This document shows positions 31,679-41,616 of a stretch of DNA of 43,450 nucleotides, one piece after another. The DNA lies in the IMG/VR virus record IMGVR_UViG_3300029258_003405, positions 1-43,450 of that record. One strand, 5' to 3'. Made by a program: the position numbers and the translations under genes. This DNA comes from a virus. A model generated the notes under the pieces. It ran no database searches. It saw only the letters and a program-made list of their open reading frames with translations, and was not told the origin of the DNA. The first letter of the stretch is position 1. Each line of letters opens with the position of its first letter.

Positions 31679-34600
31679 ATGGCAACCAAACCGAAAACAG
31701 GAATCAGGACACCAGCGGAATATATAGACCCTTTTATTTCTCCGTTCGACGATGTTTTTGCTGTTGATCTGGACGATTGGATTGACGCCAACGCTGCTGA
31801 CAATAAACTGTTTTTACATGCGGCATCGCCTTCGGATTATCCTATATTCAACTCCGGCACGGGCAATGTTGTATGGGGCAACTTTACGATCAACACATCG
31901 CGCTCCGGTGGTGTATTAAGCGTGAACAGTGGCTCTGTGGCTATACCTGATGGTCAGTGTCTGTATGTGGACGCGCCGACTAGACCTTTCGCTGGCCAGA
32001 CGGTTGTTCCGGCTGTTATTGCCATCCCGCAACTGGGAAGAGATCGGATTGTTCTGGGTGTCCGGCGCGGCAATAACTTCTACCGATTTGTATGGGGGGC
32101 TGGTGGGTTGGCTGCAATCGGCAGCAGTACAGATAATGCGGTAGTGCGATGGAATGGGACAGGCGGTGATTCTCTTCAGGACTCTCCCAACACGACGCTG
32201 TCGGATGTAGGCATTCTAACCACCAAGGGTGTTGAAGTAGAATATGCCGACATGGACAATTCGGTGGCCAACCCCAGCCACAAAGAAGGCCGCACCTTTT
32301 ATGACAACACCAATAAGGCGCTCTCTTATTACAACGAAGAAGCGGACGTCGCCCTGAACATGTGCCGCGAGGACGTCATACGGGTCTACAATGATACCGG
32401 TGGTGTGCTGGCCAACGGGAAAGTCGTCTACATAAATGATGCGGTTGCCGGCGCTCCCAAAGTAGAACTCGCGGACGCCAGGGAATTTGATAAGTCGCGA
32501 ATCATTGGCATGGTTACGCACGACATAGAGGACGGGACCTACGGCTATGTGACGCATTTCGGCGACGTCAACGATTTGGATACCTCGGGGAAAAGCCTTG
32601 GAGATCTCTGCTACCTAGACCCTGCCAATCCTGGGGATTGCACTACCACCAGGCCCACGGATGGAAACTTCCCGGTGATAGTTGGTGTCGTCACAATTGT
32701 ACACGCCTCAACGGGCAGGATGCTGATACTCCCCAACATATCGCAGTACACGGCGGAGACTATTCAGATAACCGGGTGGGCCGACATTCAGCAGTACACC
32801 GTGGCGTTTGTTGATCTCACTCGCACTCTTACGTTGACTCCGACGGCCAGTGAGTTCCGTTGGTACGAAGGCGGAGTGAAATACACCAAGGCCACGGACA
32901 GCATTGTAATTTCGGACACCGAGGGATTGCACGCGATCTATTACAACGCCGGAACGCTGGTGGATTTGGCGAACCCCACGCAGTCGCAGATGGAAACCAT
33001 CATACGTACGTACCCAACGGTCGCGTATGTTTACTGGGACCAGACCAACCAGGAATGCATCTACCTGGGCTTTGAGCCGCACACAATCGGCATGCCGTCG
33101 ATGACGCATTCGTACCTGCATTTCACGCGGGGGGCTCAGTACATCAGCGGTTCGGCGGCCACCAATGTCGTCGCCGATGCGTCTGGAAATGTCGACACGC
33201 ACGCCCAGTTCGGCGTTGACAGTGGCGTGTGCGCTGATGAGGACGTCCCATTTTTCCCGATCTCGGTGGCATCCACGGTGGGTCTGCCTATTTATTATCT
33301 GTCTGGCCCAGAGGGCAGCCCAGTTGTCCGCAAAACGACCAACGCGGGATTCTCCATAGACACCGCAGGCACCGGCAGGATGGCCTACAATTATCTCACG
33401 GGAGGCAATTGGACAGTAGCGGAAGTCGCTAATGGTGACTGTGCTCTTTGCCACGTGTTCGCCATAAACGATGCGGTCGCTGGCAGGCGCACCATTGCGT
33501 TCATGGGACAGGGCGACTACGGCAATGTTACACTGGCCAGAGAGGGTGCGCTTACAGAAATATCCAGTTTGATATTGGGGGGTCTGGTATCTCCCGAAAT
33601 GGTACCTCTGTACACGTTTATTTTCGAGACTCGAAACAGCTATAGTAACTCGGTCAAATCTAGGGTCAGAACTACTGATGCCGGCGATGACTACATAGAC
33701 TGGAGGCAAACTCCTCCAGGGGTGGGCGGTGGCACGGCTGCGGTGTCTCCCGTATTTTCGGATGCCGAGTTCACCATATTTGATGATGCAGATCCCACCA
33801 AGACAATGATGTTCCAGGCATCGGGAATAACCACGGGCACGCAGCGGATTTTCACGGCACCCGACAGGGATGGCGTGATAGCCCCGACATTGGATGAAGC
33901 CTATGACAACGAGGCTTCGGGGACAAAAACCGTTGTAGCGGATGATGGCACAGTACTCTTTGAAACACATACGGTTTATGATCTTGAGGTGGATATATCT
34001 GGTAATAACAATCCATCGGTGAATGGCTCCCCCACTTACTATGGGTTTAAAGTTACGAACGGTGCCGATAGCGTACAAATCGTCAAGGAGGGCACTGATG
34101 AGATAAGTTTTTTTGCCGCAGTTTATGATTTTTCAGTTGCAGCCAGTGATGACATTATACTGTCTGCCACAGACACAATCAGCTGGTCCGGCATCAATGC
34201 TTCGCTTTCTGGCGCGGGGGCTCTTGCAATAGCCAGCGATTTCACCCTGACCGGCGGGGGCACGATTGCCAGCACATCAAACGGGCACATACTCGCAGCA
34301 CCACACGGTACAGGGAATTTTGGAATCGGCTCAATAACTCCTTCCTACGATTTCTCGATTGGATCGGCGGATGGTAGCAATCAGATTGGGATTTACCACG
34401 ATAATTCCAATGTCTATTTCAAAACTGATGATGGATTTTTTAGATTTATAACCGACGAGGGGACAAACACCAGCACATACATACAAGTATATGGCAAGGG
34501 AACAGGCGTTGGATATTTAAATGTTTATGATGAAGATGATTTGGAAAGGCTGGAAACTGCGTGTTCATTAGGTGTTGGTTATATAAGGACCGCCGGAACT

Positions 34601-35659
34601 AGTCCTGCTGAATTGAGTTTGCAACATACTGCACATTCAGATGTTTTATGTTTTGGAACGGCTGCCGATGGTGAGACCCGAGAATTGAAGATCTATGGTT
34701 ATTACTCAGGTGATGCAAGAAGATCTCTCGAAATCGGAGTAGGCATCGACGCAGCCGATACCGCTTCTTTTGACGGTGTTTCGAACTACATGTTCGACGG
34801 GGTCATTTACACACCTGACGGCGGACTCTCAACCAACTGGGTAACCAATAGTCTCTCCATGGGTCACGATTCGAGCACGCACACATCATGGATACAATCG
34901 GGAGACACCGGTGGTACAGAATTAAAGATCAACGAGCAGGGCGGTTGGGTGCTATTTGGTAACGGTTCATTTGGATCAATTACCAATAGCAATGGTCACA
35001 TTGGATGTACCCGCCTGGAGTGTAACTCTGTTGCATGGTTTGATTCGGGAATAATTACAGGGAATAACCAATCTATCCAAAGTTTTGGCGGCGCTGCCAA
35101 TTATGGTGCATTTTATCCCAGAATAACCGCACAGACCAACAATGCGCCGATCTTGGCGACTGGCGCAATAGGCAATTATATATTATTTTGTGAGAATGCT
35201 GATATATCATTTAATTGGTCCCTTGCTGCCCAAACCACCCCAACTCTGGCAATTTGCGGAGCAACTCAAGACACAACCCACATCGGTCTACTTGCACATG
35301 ATGACACCGATTTCACAATTGATTCACTGACACTTACAACCAAATTCAAATCAGGTCTGAAACACAACGTCACCACCGTAAACGCCGCCACATACGATCT
35401 CCTAGCCTCTGATTACTATGTCCATGTGACCTACACAGGAACCGGGGCAGTCACGAGCTTGACCCTTCCATCGGCTCAAGTGGTATCAGGTAGGACGATC
35501 TATATCAAGGATGCTGGGGGTAACGCCTCTACAAACAATATCACAGTAGATACCGAAGGATCGGAAACCATCGACGGATCAGCAACCTTGGTCATGTCCA
35601 CAGATTATCAAGCCATCCAACTTTATAGTGATGGTTCTAACTGGTTTGTAGCAAACTAA
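31679..35659 (+). CDS. Tail fibre protein
   Basis: A 1326-residue fibre. The N-terminal region (IRTPAEYIDPFISPFDDVFA) is a likely attachment domain. The middle has repeated Gly/Asn/Ser/Thr-rich beta segments such as NAVVRWNGTGGDSLQDSPNT, a pattern frequent in trimeric fibres. The last 110 residues (VTSLTLPSAQVVSGRTIYIK, ending in AIQLYSDGSNWFVAN) are a common fibre-tip module. No S74 chaperone is seen. From about 34000 the DNA becomes AT-richer, suggesting exchange of the receptor-binding part. The ATG lies one base after the previous stop. Confidence 0.85.
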   Translation: MATKPKTGIRTPAEYIDPFISPFDDVFAVDLDDWIDANAADNKLFLHAASPSDYPIFNSGTGNVVWGNFTINTSRSGGVLSVNSGSVAIPDGQCLYVDAPTRPFAGQTVVPAVIAIPQLGRDRIVLGVRRGNNFYRFVWGAGGLAAIGSSTDNAVVRWNGTGGDSLQDSPNTTLSDVGILTTKGVEVEYADMDNSVANPSHKEGRTFYDNTNKALSYYNEEADVALNMCREDVIRVYNDTGGVLANGKVVYINDAVAGAPKVELADAREFDKSRIIGMVTHDIEDGTYGYVTHFGDVNDLDTSGKSLGDLCYLDPANPGDCTTTRPTDGNFPVIVGVVTIVHASTGRMLILPNISQYTAETIQITGWADIQQYTVAFVDLTRTLTLTPTASEFRWYEGGVKYTKATDSIVISDTEGLHAIYYNAGTLVDLANPTQSQMETIIRTYPTVAYVYWDQTNQECIYLGFEPHTIGMPSMTHSYLHFTRGAQYISGSAATNVVADASGNVDTHAQFGVDSGVCADEDVPFFPISVASTVGLPIYYLSGPEGSPVVRKTTNAGFSIDTAGTGRMAYNYLTGGNWTVAEVANGDCALCHVFAINDAVAGRRTIAFMGQGDYGNVTLAREGALTEISSLILGGLVSPEMVPLYTFIFETRNSYSNSVKSRVRTTDAGDDYIDWRQTPPGVGGGTAAVSPVFSDAEFTIFDDADPTKTMMFQASGITTGTQRIFTAPDRDGVIAPTLDEAYDNEASGTKTVVADDGTVLFETHTVYDLEVDISGNNNPSVNGSPTYYGFKVTNGADSVQIVKEGTDEISFFAAVYDFSVAASDDIILSATDTISWSGINASLSGAGALAIASDFTLTGGGTIASTSNGHILAAPHGTGNFGIGSITPSYDFSIGSADGSNQIGIYHDNSNVYFKTDDGFFRFITDEGTNTSTYIQVYGKGTGVGYLNVYDEDDLERLETACSLGVGYIRTAGTSPAELSLQHTAHSDVLCFGTAADGETRELKIYGYYSGDARRSLEIGVGIDAADTASFDGVSNYMFDGVIYTPDGGLSTNWVTNSLSMGHDSSTHTSWIQSGDTGGTELKINEQGGWVLFGNGSFGSITNSNGHIGCTRLECNSVAWFDSGIITGNNQSIQSFGGAANYGAFYPRITAQTNNAPILATGAIGNYILFCENADISFNWSLAAQTTPTLAICGATQDTTHIGLLAHDDTDFTIDSLTLTTKFKSGLKHNVTTVNAATYDLLASDYYVHVTYTGTGAVTSLTLPSAQVVSGRTIYIKDAGGNASTNNITVDTEGSETIDGSATLVMSTDYQAIQLYSDGSNWFVAN

Positions 35660-35703
35660 TGAGCATTCATCCCTGCAAGGGTTTAACGAAAGGAACAAAA
35701 ACA

Positions 35704-36093
35704 ATGCAATGGAAAAATAGAATACTCATGGATCTGGCATTCGACTGCAATCCTGAAGAGGATAGTGAAGACGAGGAACTCGATCTGGCTAGGTCGGTTT
35801 TCACGAAAATCGCCAGCTTTCTGGCTGGTGACGGGGAAGACCCTCCAGTCGGAAAAGCTTCCAAACGGCTAAACACGGACACAAATGTCCTATCGATGAC
35901 AATCAGGATTCCGCATCCAGCAACAGAAGATCCGGTATCTCCGACATTTGCTGTGGCAGAGGCGCTTCACACGAAACTCAAAAACAATCTGGACAATTTC
36001 CCTCCGCTAGTAGATGGGGCACTCCCCAAGTTCAAATTCCTGTTGGAAATGCACCCCGACGATCCAGAGGAAGAAGAGACAGAGCCCGAATAG
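35704..36093 (+). CDS. Hypothetical acidic protein
   Basis: A 129-residue protein with acidic segments at both ends and a predicted alpha/beta core (VLSMTIRIPHPATEDPVSPT, then KLKNNLDNFPPLVDGALP). ATG 35704 is preferred because GAAAGGA lies nine bases upstream. An in-frame ATG at 35659 overlaps the fibre stop but has no ribosome site. No family is recognised. It opens the cassette of small genes between the fibre and the gpI-like gene. It might be a fibre-assembly helper, judged from position only. Confidence 0.65.
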   Translation: MQWKNRILMDLAFDCNPEEDSEDEELDLARSVFTKIASFLAGDGEDPPVGKASKRLNTDTNVLSMTIRIPHPATEDPVSPTFAVAEALHTKLKNNLDNFPPLVDGALPKFKFLLEMHPDDPEEEETEPE

Positions 36094-36113
36094 AAACAAA
36101 CTTGGAGGACTGA

Positions 36114-36338
36114 ATGTCGCAGAAAATCAAAGCTTGTTACAAATGTGGTTCCGCTGAACACGTGGAACTGGAAAGCCGGATGCACACAGCTAAATACAAA
36201 GGCAAGCTGGTGACATACAGGCATGAGGAATCCTTCTGTACAAAATGCAAGCGATACTACGAGCACGAGCCCGTGCAAACGGATGCGAACAAAAAGCGGC
36301 TGCATGCCGCATGGCTGCAACTGAGTGGCCAGGAATAG
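36114..36338 (+). CDS. Small zinc-ribbon protein (MqsA-N-like pattern)
   Basis: A 74-residue protein with CYKCG near the N-terminus and FCTKC about 34 residues later, a two-CxxC zinc ribbon with intervening basic strands. The layout resembles the N-terminal zinc domain of MqsA/YgiT-type antitoxins, but there is no helix-turn-helix, so it is not a full antitoxin. It may bind nucleic acid or a protein partner. CTTGGAGG precedes the ATG. Confidence 0.65.
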   Translation: MSQKIKACYKCGSAEHVELESRMHTAKYKGKLVTYRHEESFCTKCKRYYEHEPVQTDANKKRLHAAWLQLSGQE

Positions 36339-36377
36339 ACAAGGCAAAGCAAAGGCAACAGGCAAAGGAGAGCGAAA

Positions 36378-36905
36378 ATGAAAGTAACGAAAACACAACA
36401 GCAATTGGTGGCAATGTGGAATGCCGTGAACGAGCTGCTTGCGGACGAGGAAAAAGGCGGGGTCTTTTTTCTGTTGACGTTGGCGGAAATAAAGATGGCA
36501 CTGAAACCAGTAGTGGAAAAGCTCGAAACAGTTCAAAAAACTTTCGCCGGTGAATTAGATGCGAGACGCAGGAAGTTGGACAAAAAGGCATCTGAGCTAT
36601 CCAGGAAGGACTCCAAGGGCAATGCGGTACGCTTTGAAAATGGTGGCTACGCTATACCCGTGGAGAATGTAGACCAGCTGGAAGAGTTTACTACCAAGCT
36701 GGATGAAGAATACAAAGACTCATTGACACTGGAGAAGGGGTACAGTGAGTCCCTCATGGCAACGGAGGAGACGCTGGAGTTGCCACAAATAGCGCGAAAA
36801 TTATTGCCACCCAAGATGAAGGGTTACCAGGCGGAGGCTCTCTTTGATTTGATTCACACAGCAAAAGCCGAGGAGGTTCAGGAGGACAAAGGAGAGCCAG
36901 AGTAG
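36378..36905 (+). CDS. Hypothetical helical protein (DUF1617-like pattern)
   Basis: A 175-residue protein, mostly helical with coiled-coil potential (LKPVVEKLETVQKTFAGELD) and a short beta insert GNAVRFENGGYAIPVEN. The pattern, a helical hairpin with a small beta turn and a second helix pair, recalls small phage proteins of the DUF1617 type, but this is a weak match by eye. AAAGGAGAG precedes the ATG. Function unknown. Confidence 0.65.
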   Translation: MKVTKTQQQLVAMWNAVNELLADEEKGGVFFLLTLAEIKMALKPVVEKLETVQKTFAGELDARRRKLDKKASELSRKDSKGNAVRFENGGYAIPVENVDQLEEFTTKLDEEYKDSLTLEKGYSESLMATEETLELPQIARKLLPPKMKGYQAEALFDLIHTAKAEEVQEDKGEPE

Positions 36906-36939
36906 GCATAACACCAACGGGGGCAAAGGGAGGTCGTCT

Positions 36940-37377
36940 GTGACGGGTACATCAAGCACCAAGATACTTCAGGAGCAAATCAACCTGAAGGCCGATCAGA
37001 ATTGGGCAAAGGCCAAATTTGAGTCTATAGAAAAGGATGAATCGGAAACAAGAGAGATCGCTCTGAGTGCCAAGAGAGAACTAGCCAGGGAGAAGGTTAT
37101 CAAAATAGGTGCAGTGTTTGCAGTCATGGTTATCATAGGGGGTGTACTGGCCTCACATTTCTCTGTAAAAAACCAGGCACAAAACACAGCGGAGGCGATG
37201 GATGTTGTCCAATCTACGGTAACCGAGATGCAAGAGGATCTTGAGTATGTCAAGATCAGGATTACGGAGGACCCACGGGAGGAAGAAGAGAAGGAGCGCA
37301 AAAGAGCCGAGGCTATTGCCGATGCAGTAAAGAAAGCGTTGGAAACTAAGCCAGCAACGGGACGCAGAAGTAGATAA
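36940..37377 (+). CDS. Single-span membrane protein with coiled coil; holin-like candidate
   Basis: A 145-residue protein with one clear membrane segment at about 53-74 (VIKIGAVFAVMVIIGGVLAS). It is flanked by an N-terminal amphipathic helix (DQNWAKAKFESIEKDESETR) and a long charged C-terminal coiled coil. The start is GTG 36940 after AAAGGGAGG. Proteins with one span and coiled coils include some holins and membrane anchors of the XhlA kind, but those usually place the span at the C-terminus. No endolysin lies nearby, so a lysis role is only a possibility. Confidence 0.6.
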   Translation: MTGTSSTKILQEQINLKADQNWAKAKFESIEKDESETREIALSAKRELAREKVIKIGAVFAVMVIIGGVLASHFSVKNQAQNTAEAMDVVQSTVTEMQEDLEYVKIRITEDPREEEEKERKRAEAIADAVKKALETKPATGRRSR

Positions 37378-37388
37378 GGAGTTTTTCC

Positions 37389-39701
37389 GTGTCGATGACA
37401 GTCGAACAATTATTGGCCACCCTTGGAATAGACAGTGCCGAGGTGACCGTCTCTCCATCAGGGCGGTATGTACTGATACAGAGAGATCCCCAGCCGGACG
37501 AGACCGATATACCCATTACTACTGATGTGATATTTATGTTGGTGGATCTGGATGGGGCACCCAACGACCCTGGGTTGGTAACACCGGCATTCGACTTTTA
37601 TGTTGATGGCAACCATGTTTTGTCTTTCGTCGGAGGGGTTCCCGTCTGGACAGCCCCATGGACGGGTGTTTACGAAACACACACCCCGAGCTCCCCGTAT
37701 GCTTTTTGGAAGTTCACGAGTCAGCAGCCGGGCACATTGTTTACATCGGAGCAGGAGGTGCCTGTCCAGCTTGATCTCCTGTCCGGTGGGGGCTGGGGAC
37801 ATGCACCCTGGGGACATTTCCCTTGGGGACATATACCTGCCGCAACTCCAGCGCAAACTTACCTCTATTCATTCACGATAGAGGATCTGACCCCTCCCAA
37901 ATTAATTTCCGCGCAAGGCATTGACCCGTTCACCGTGCGCGTAACGTTTGACGACGACATGGCTTTGTCCGGCACGAGCTCTGCACTTGACCTAGCCAAT
38001 TGGGCCAACACTATCCAGCGTTGGAACGTGGATCCACTGCCAGGGGTCACACTCGATGTCACAGGCGTCGTGGTGGCCGACGTGGTCACTCCCTACCCGG
38101 TACCGGTCGCCTGGGTCTACGCAAACGCAACGGCTCGTACCGGGGCAACAGGCTTTGTTGAGGACGACGTCGGGAAAATTGCATTTCAAGAGAGTGACTC
38201 AACCTACTGGATGCTGATTGACACGTCCCCCACCTGGTTAGCGGTGGAGATCGGTGCACAGTTTGACCTTACGGTAAACTGGGAGATGACGCCGGACTGT
38301 CCTTACGAAATCACGGCCAACCCAAATCTTGAGGACGATGCCGGCAACACCATGGACCCCAGTTACAGCTCGGCCGCCTTCCCTGGGTTTGCCCCTGAAA
38401 TTCCCGAAGGCCGAGCGTTCTCTCATTGGGAACATATGATTCCGGCGAAGAACAAGCGGGAAGATCTCACCAGGGATCTCGAGCGTACCAGCAACTGCAT
38501 CGAAGAAGTCCTTGCGTGGATGATGTATTACGTTGACCGTTTCACCGACCAGTTCGACCCCGACAAGGCCACCGACGAACAAATCGATGCCATGCTTTAT
38601 GATATGGGGAACCCGTTCTCCGCGTGGACGGAGCTCGAGCTCACGGCCAATCAGAAGCGCAAGCTGCTCCGCATCTTGATTGAGATATACAAAAGCAAGG
38701 GGACGGCCTGGGGAATAGAACAAACGATCTTTTTCCTGCTCGGCGAGGTGGTACATGTTGTTCCCTATTTGCAAGGCGGATGGGTATTGGGCGAGGATGC
38801 CCTTGGTAGTGGTGCAATTGCCGAGGTGATGAATGACACGGCGGCACCCTGGGATTTCACCGCGGTTTCCCAGCCGTGGGAATTGACACTGAAGATTGAT
38901 GGTGGTGCCGAACAAACTATTACATTTATCCCTGGACACTTTGCCAACCCGGCAGCGGCCACAGCCGACGAGGTGATAGCGGTAATTGTGGCGCAACTAT
39001 CCGGTGGTTCAGCTTACGAATTGTACCCAGGGCAATCAGCGGTGGCAGCCGGCACGAGCGCCGAGCCGTTTGCAGTTTCCCCTGGGGACACGCTGTCGGT
39101 GCTCGTGGACGGTGACCCGACTCCCCTGGCTGTAACGCTCGCCGTTGCCGACATAGCGACCCCAGGAGCTGCTACGGCATCTGAGCTGGCAGCGGCAATC
39201 AGCAACGCGCTGGTTGGCTTTATTGTGGGGCACGATGTCGCAGGGAGGCTGGCGCTAGAGACCGTGGAGCGAAGCGACGCCGCGAGCATAGAAGTGCAAG
39301 CGGGCTCCGTGCAGGTGGCAACAGGGCTGCCAACGGCGGTACAGAACGGCTCCGACTTGCCGCAGATCTCAATCTACAGCAACAAGGCCGGGGTCTCGGC
39401 ATCCGTCGAAATAACAGGTGGGGTGGCCAACGACGTGCTCGGTTTCAACACGGAGTTCATCGGCTCTACCGGTGGGGCGGTGTTGGCCCCGGACGACCAG
39501 TACACGCTGTACTCGTTCGACATCGAAACCGAAAATGTGCTAACCTCCGAACAGACAGCAATCGTGAGGAGGGTGGCTGAATACATGAAAGTGGCGCACG
39601 AACATTTAATCGACATCCGGACGGCGGAACCACTGCCGTGGCCAGACGCATGGGTGTTGGGTGTTGATGAGCTGGATGTGTCTACGGAGCTGGCAGAATA
39701 A
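37389..39701 (+). CDS. Baseplate protein, gpI-like, with inserted beta modules
   Basis: Residues about 350-460 match the P2 gpI-type wedge/fibre connector: LTRDLERTSNCIEEVLAWMM, then DQFDPDKATDEQIDAMLYDM, NPFSAWTELELTANQKRKLL and IEIYKSKGTAWGIEQTIFFL. The last of these is the strongly conserved iyr.kGT element. The N-terminal half has a Gly-Trp repeat (GGGWGHAPWGHFPWGHIP) and an Ig-like domain. The C-terminal 250 residues contain two copies of a beta module (LKIDGGAEQTITF and VLVDGDPTPLAVTL). The start is GTG 37389 after AAGGAG, with ATG 37395 as an alternative. The protein is unusually long for the family. Confidence 0.85.
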   Translation: MSMTVEQLLATLGIDSAEVTVSPSGRYVLIQRDPQPDETDIPITTDVIFMLVDLDGAPNDPGLVTPAFDFYVDGNHVLSFVGGVPVWTAPWTGVYETHTPSSPYAFWKFTSQQPGTLFTSEQEVPVQLDLLSGGGWGHAPWGHFPWGHIPAATPAQTYLYSFTIEDLTPPKLISAQGIDPFTVRVTFDDDMALSGTSSALDLANWANTIQRWNVDPLPGVTLDVTGVVVADVVTPYPVPVAWVYANATARTGATGFVEDDVGKIAFQESDSTYWMLIDTSPTWLAVEIGAQFDLTVNWEMTPDCPYEITANPNLEDDAGNTMDPSYSSAAFPGFAPEIPEGRAFSHWEHMIPAKNKREDLTRDLERTSNCIEEVLAWMMYYVDRFTDQFDPDKATDEQIDAMLYDMGNPFSAWTELELTANQKRKLLRILIEIYKSKGTAWGIEQTIFFLLGEVVHVVPYLQGGWVLGEDALGSGAIAEVMNDTAAPWDFTAVSQPWELTLKIDGGAEQTITFIPGHFANPAAATADEVIAVIVAQLSGGSAYELYPGQSAVAAGTSAEPFAVSPGDTLSVLVDGDPTPLAVTLAVADIATPGAATASELAAAISNALVGFIVGHDVAGRLALETVERSDAASIEVQAGSVQVATGLPTAVQNGSDLPQISIYSNKAGVSASVEITGGVANDVLGFNTEFIGSTGGAVLAPDDQYTLYSFDIETENVLTSEQTAIVRRVAEYMKVAHEHLIDIRTAEPLPWPDAWVLGVDELDVSTELAE

Positions 39702-39736
39702 TGAGCGCAGAAAAACAAAAAAGGGGTATGTAAGCC

Positions 39737-41605
39737 ATGGACATATTTGACTACTATTTTAAACAGATTGTGACACAAGGCCAATTGGACTGGGCCTTTG
39801 ATAGGGTCCAAGATGCCATGTACGGAATCTCCGTCGACAACGACCTCTTTGGCATAGTGGACGGTCTCGGGATTTCCGAACATGCACCAACCCCTGACAA
39901 GACCATAGATCTGGCTGGGCCGGGTACAGCCTACGACAAGTCGGGACAACGGTGTAATATACCCGATGCCTTGACCGTTGTAGACTGTTCACAGGATGAG
40001 TTCGGGACTGATTCCAATCCGCCCACGGCCACGTATCAAAGGTACATTTCTGTCTTTATCCGGTTCGATAGAAACCTCACAGACCCGGCGTTGGATGGAA
40101 ATAATATCACCGTCTGGACAAAGCAGCTCGAGTCATTCGAGGTTTTCGTGCGGCTGGGTGCTGAGGCACCTGTCGGCACGGCTGTTCCAGCACCGCTCAT
40201 GGCGGATGCAATACTGCTCGGTGACATCCTGGTAACCAATGGTTTCACGGCGATTGTCAACGGTGATATTGACAGGACGCGCAGGGAGGACTGGGTCAGA
40301 TTTACGGGTTCTGTTCTTGGTGACCGCGTATACGGTACACCGAAGGATGCAGTAGAAGACATTCTGGCGCTAATCGAAAGTTGGGGTGGCGCACTTCCAT
40401 TTTCTTTTGGCCAGAACTGGTATAACAGTGTGGTGGTCAAGGGACCCTCCCCGCCTCCCGCCACGATGCAGCAGGCGCTTGATGCCATCATCTTTGATCT
40501 CACCCAGATCCAAACATTCTCCGAGGCCACACTTAAAGCGGGTGCGGAGCTAATTGGGATGAAGGGCTCGCCACCGTGGGCATACACCACTACTTGGACC
40601 AATATCAACGTGCATGACGCGGTGGTCAGTGTGGGCCAGGATTTGAATCAGCATATTGGCGGCAGTGCACCTCAGCACCCTGCAAGCGCCATCACTTTCG
40701 CCCCATATGGGTTCATCGCGGCAACCGACGTGCAAACTGCGATGCAGGAAATATTGGATGATCTGGCAGCAACATCCCCTCAAGCTGGTGCGTCATATAT
40801 CGGTTCCAAGGCATTATCTTCAACCCCTGATTCCCTGGTTGCCCAGCCGGTCGAAGATGCAATTGGGGATCTGCTGACCTATGTGAATGCAAGGGCTCGA
40901 AAAGGCAGCGCTGAGACCATAACGGCATCATGGCTCTTTGAACAGCTCATTAGATTGAACGATGAAAATGCCTATATCCGCGGCGAAGAGACAACTTCCG
41001 GCGATTATTTCCCTATCTTCCAACACAGCTCATTGCGTGGAAGAATATTGTATTCGGGTTCATCCGGGGCAATAGTGCTGACGTACAACTGTTCGTTCGA
41101 CAATTCCACCAACCTTTGGCATTACGACCTCAACACTGAGCACAGTTTCAAACTTACACTTTCCAGCACCGGATTATTTTTGTCCAAAATGGATAAGGAT
41201 GATCCCAACCACGACGCATCCGGGTGGTCCGAGACTGAATGGACAGGGGAAATACAGTGGGGTGATGACGAGGCCATCTCCATGCATGTCTTTGCGACAG
41301 CCAGTGCAACTTCTGGGTACGCATATTATGACCGCGTACAGTACGCATTACAGGTTTTCAACGCGGGTTCGGATTCCGAAAACATGCCCAACAGCAACGC
41401 TGTAACATGGCACGCCAAACTGCCGTCGGCACTGGTCTCTGGAGACATAACAGTAACTGCCGACACTGCTGTTAATTGGTCGTCAACTCCTACCGTGTCA
41501 GATGTGAATCAGTTTGGGTGCATTGTTGGCGGAACATCGGACAGCATTGCTGCTGATACAGCAGCCTACAGTTTCGGAAAAATCGAAGTCGACATGACGG
41601 TTTAA
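39737..41605 (+). CDS. Tail fibre / baseplate-attached structural protein
   Basis: A 622-residue protein following gpI, where fibre or fibre-connector genes lie. The N-terminus (MDIFDYYFKQIVTQGQLDWA) and the following beta domain (residues 30-200, ISVFIRFDRNLTDPALDG) recall baseplate-anchoring parts of fibres. The region 280-400 contains two repeats of the form AQxxLddl (TDVQTAMQEILDDLAATSPQ and VEDAIGDLLTYVNAR). The C-terminal 200 residues are a beta tip domain rich in Ser, Thr and Trp. AAGGGG lies ten bases before the ATG. Confidence 0.75.
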   Translation: MDIFDYYFKQIVTQGQLDWAFDRVQDAMYGISVDNDLFGIVDGLGISEHAPTPDKTIDLAGPGTAYDKSGQRCNIPDALTVVDCSQDEFGTDSNPPTATYQRYISVFIRFDRNLTDPALDGNNITVWTKQLESFEVFVRLGAEAPVGTAVPAPLMADAILLGDILVTNGFTAIVNGDIDRTRREDWVRFTGSVLGDRVYGTPKDAVEDILALIESWGGALPFSFGQNWYNSVVVKGPSPPPATMQQALDAIIFDLTQIQTFSEATLKAGAELIGMKGSPPWAYTTTWTNINVHDAVVSVGQDLNQHIGGSAPQHPASAITFAPYGFIAATDVQTAMQEILDDLAATSPQAGASYIGSKALSSTPDSLVAQPVEDAIGDLLTYVNARARKGSAETITASWLFEQLIRLNDENAYIRGEETTSGDYFPIFQHSSLRGRILYSGSSGAIVLTYNCSFDNSTNLWHYDLNTEHSFKLTLSSTGLFLSKMDKDDPNHDASGWSETEWTGEIQWGDDEAISMHVFATASATSGYAYYDRVQYALQVFNAGSDSENMPNSNAVTWHAKLPSALVSGDITVTADTAVNWSSTPTVSDVNQFGCIVGGTSDSIAADTAAYSFGKIEVDMTV

Positions 41606-41616
41606 GAGGAGCGAAA

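Noticed and set aside
32708-34078. Antisense open frame of 456 codons under the tail fibre
   Set aside because: It lies wholly opposite a strong fibre gene, its product has no recognisable domain, and it has no operon context. It is a shadow of the fibre's codon bias.
36114-36338. Toxin-antitoxin pair around the MqsA-like zinc ribbon
   Set aside because: No helix-turn-helix follows the ribbon and neither neighbour resembles a known toxin.
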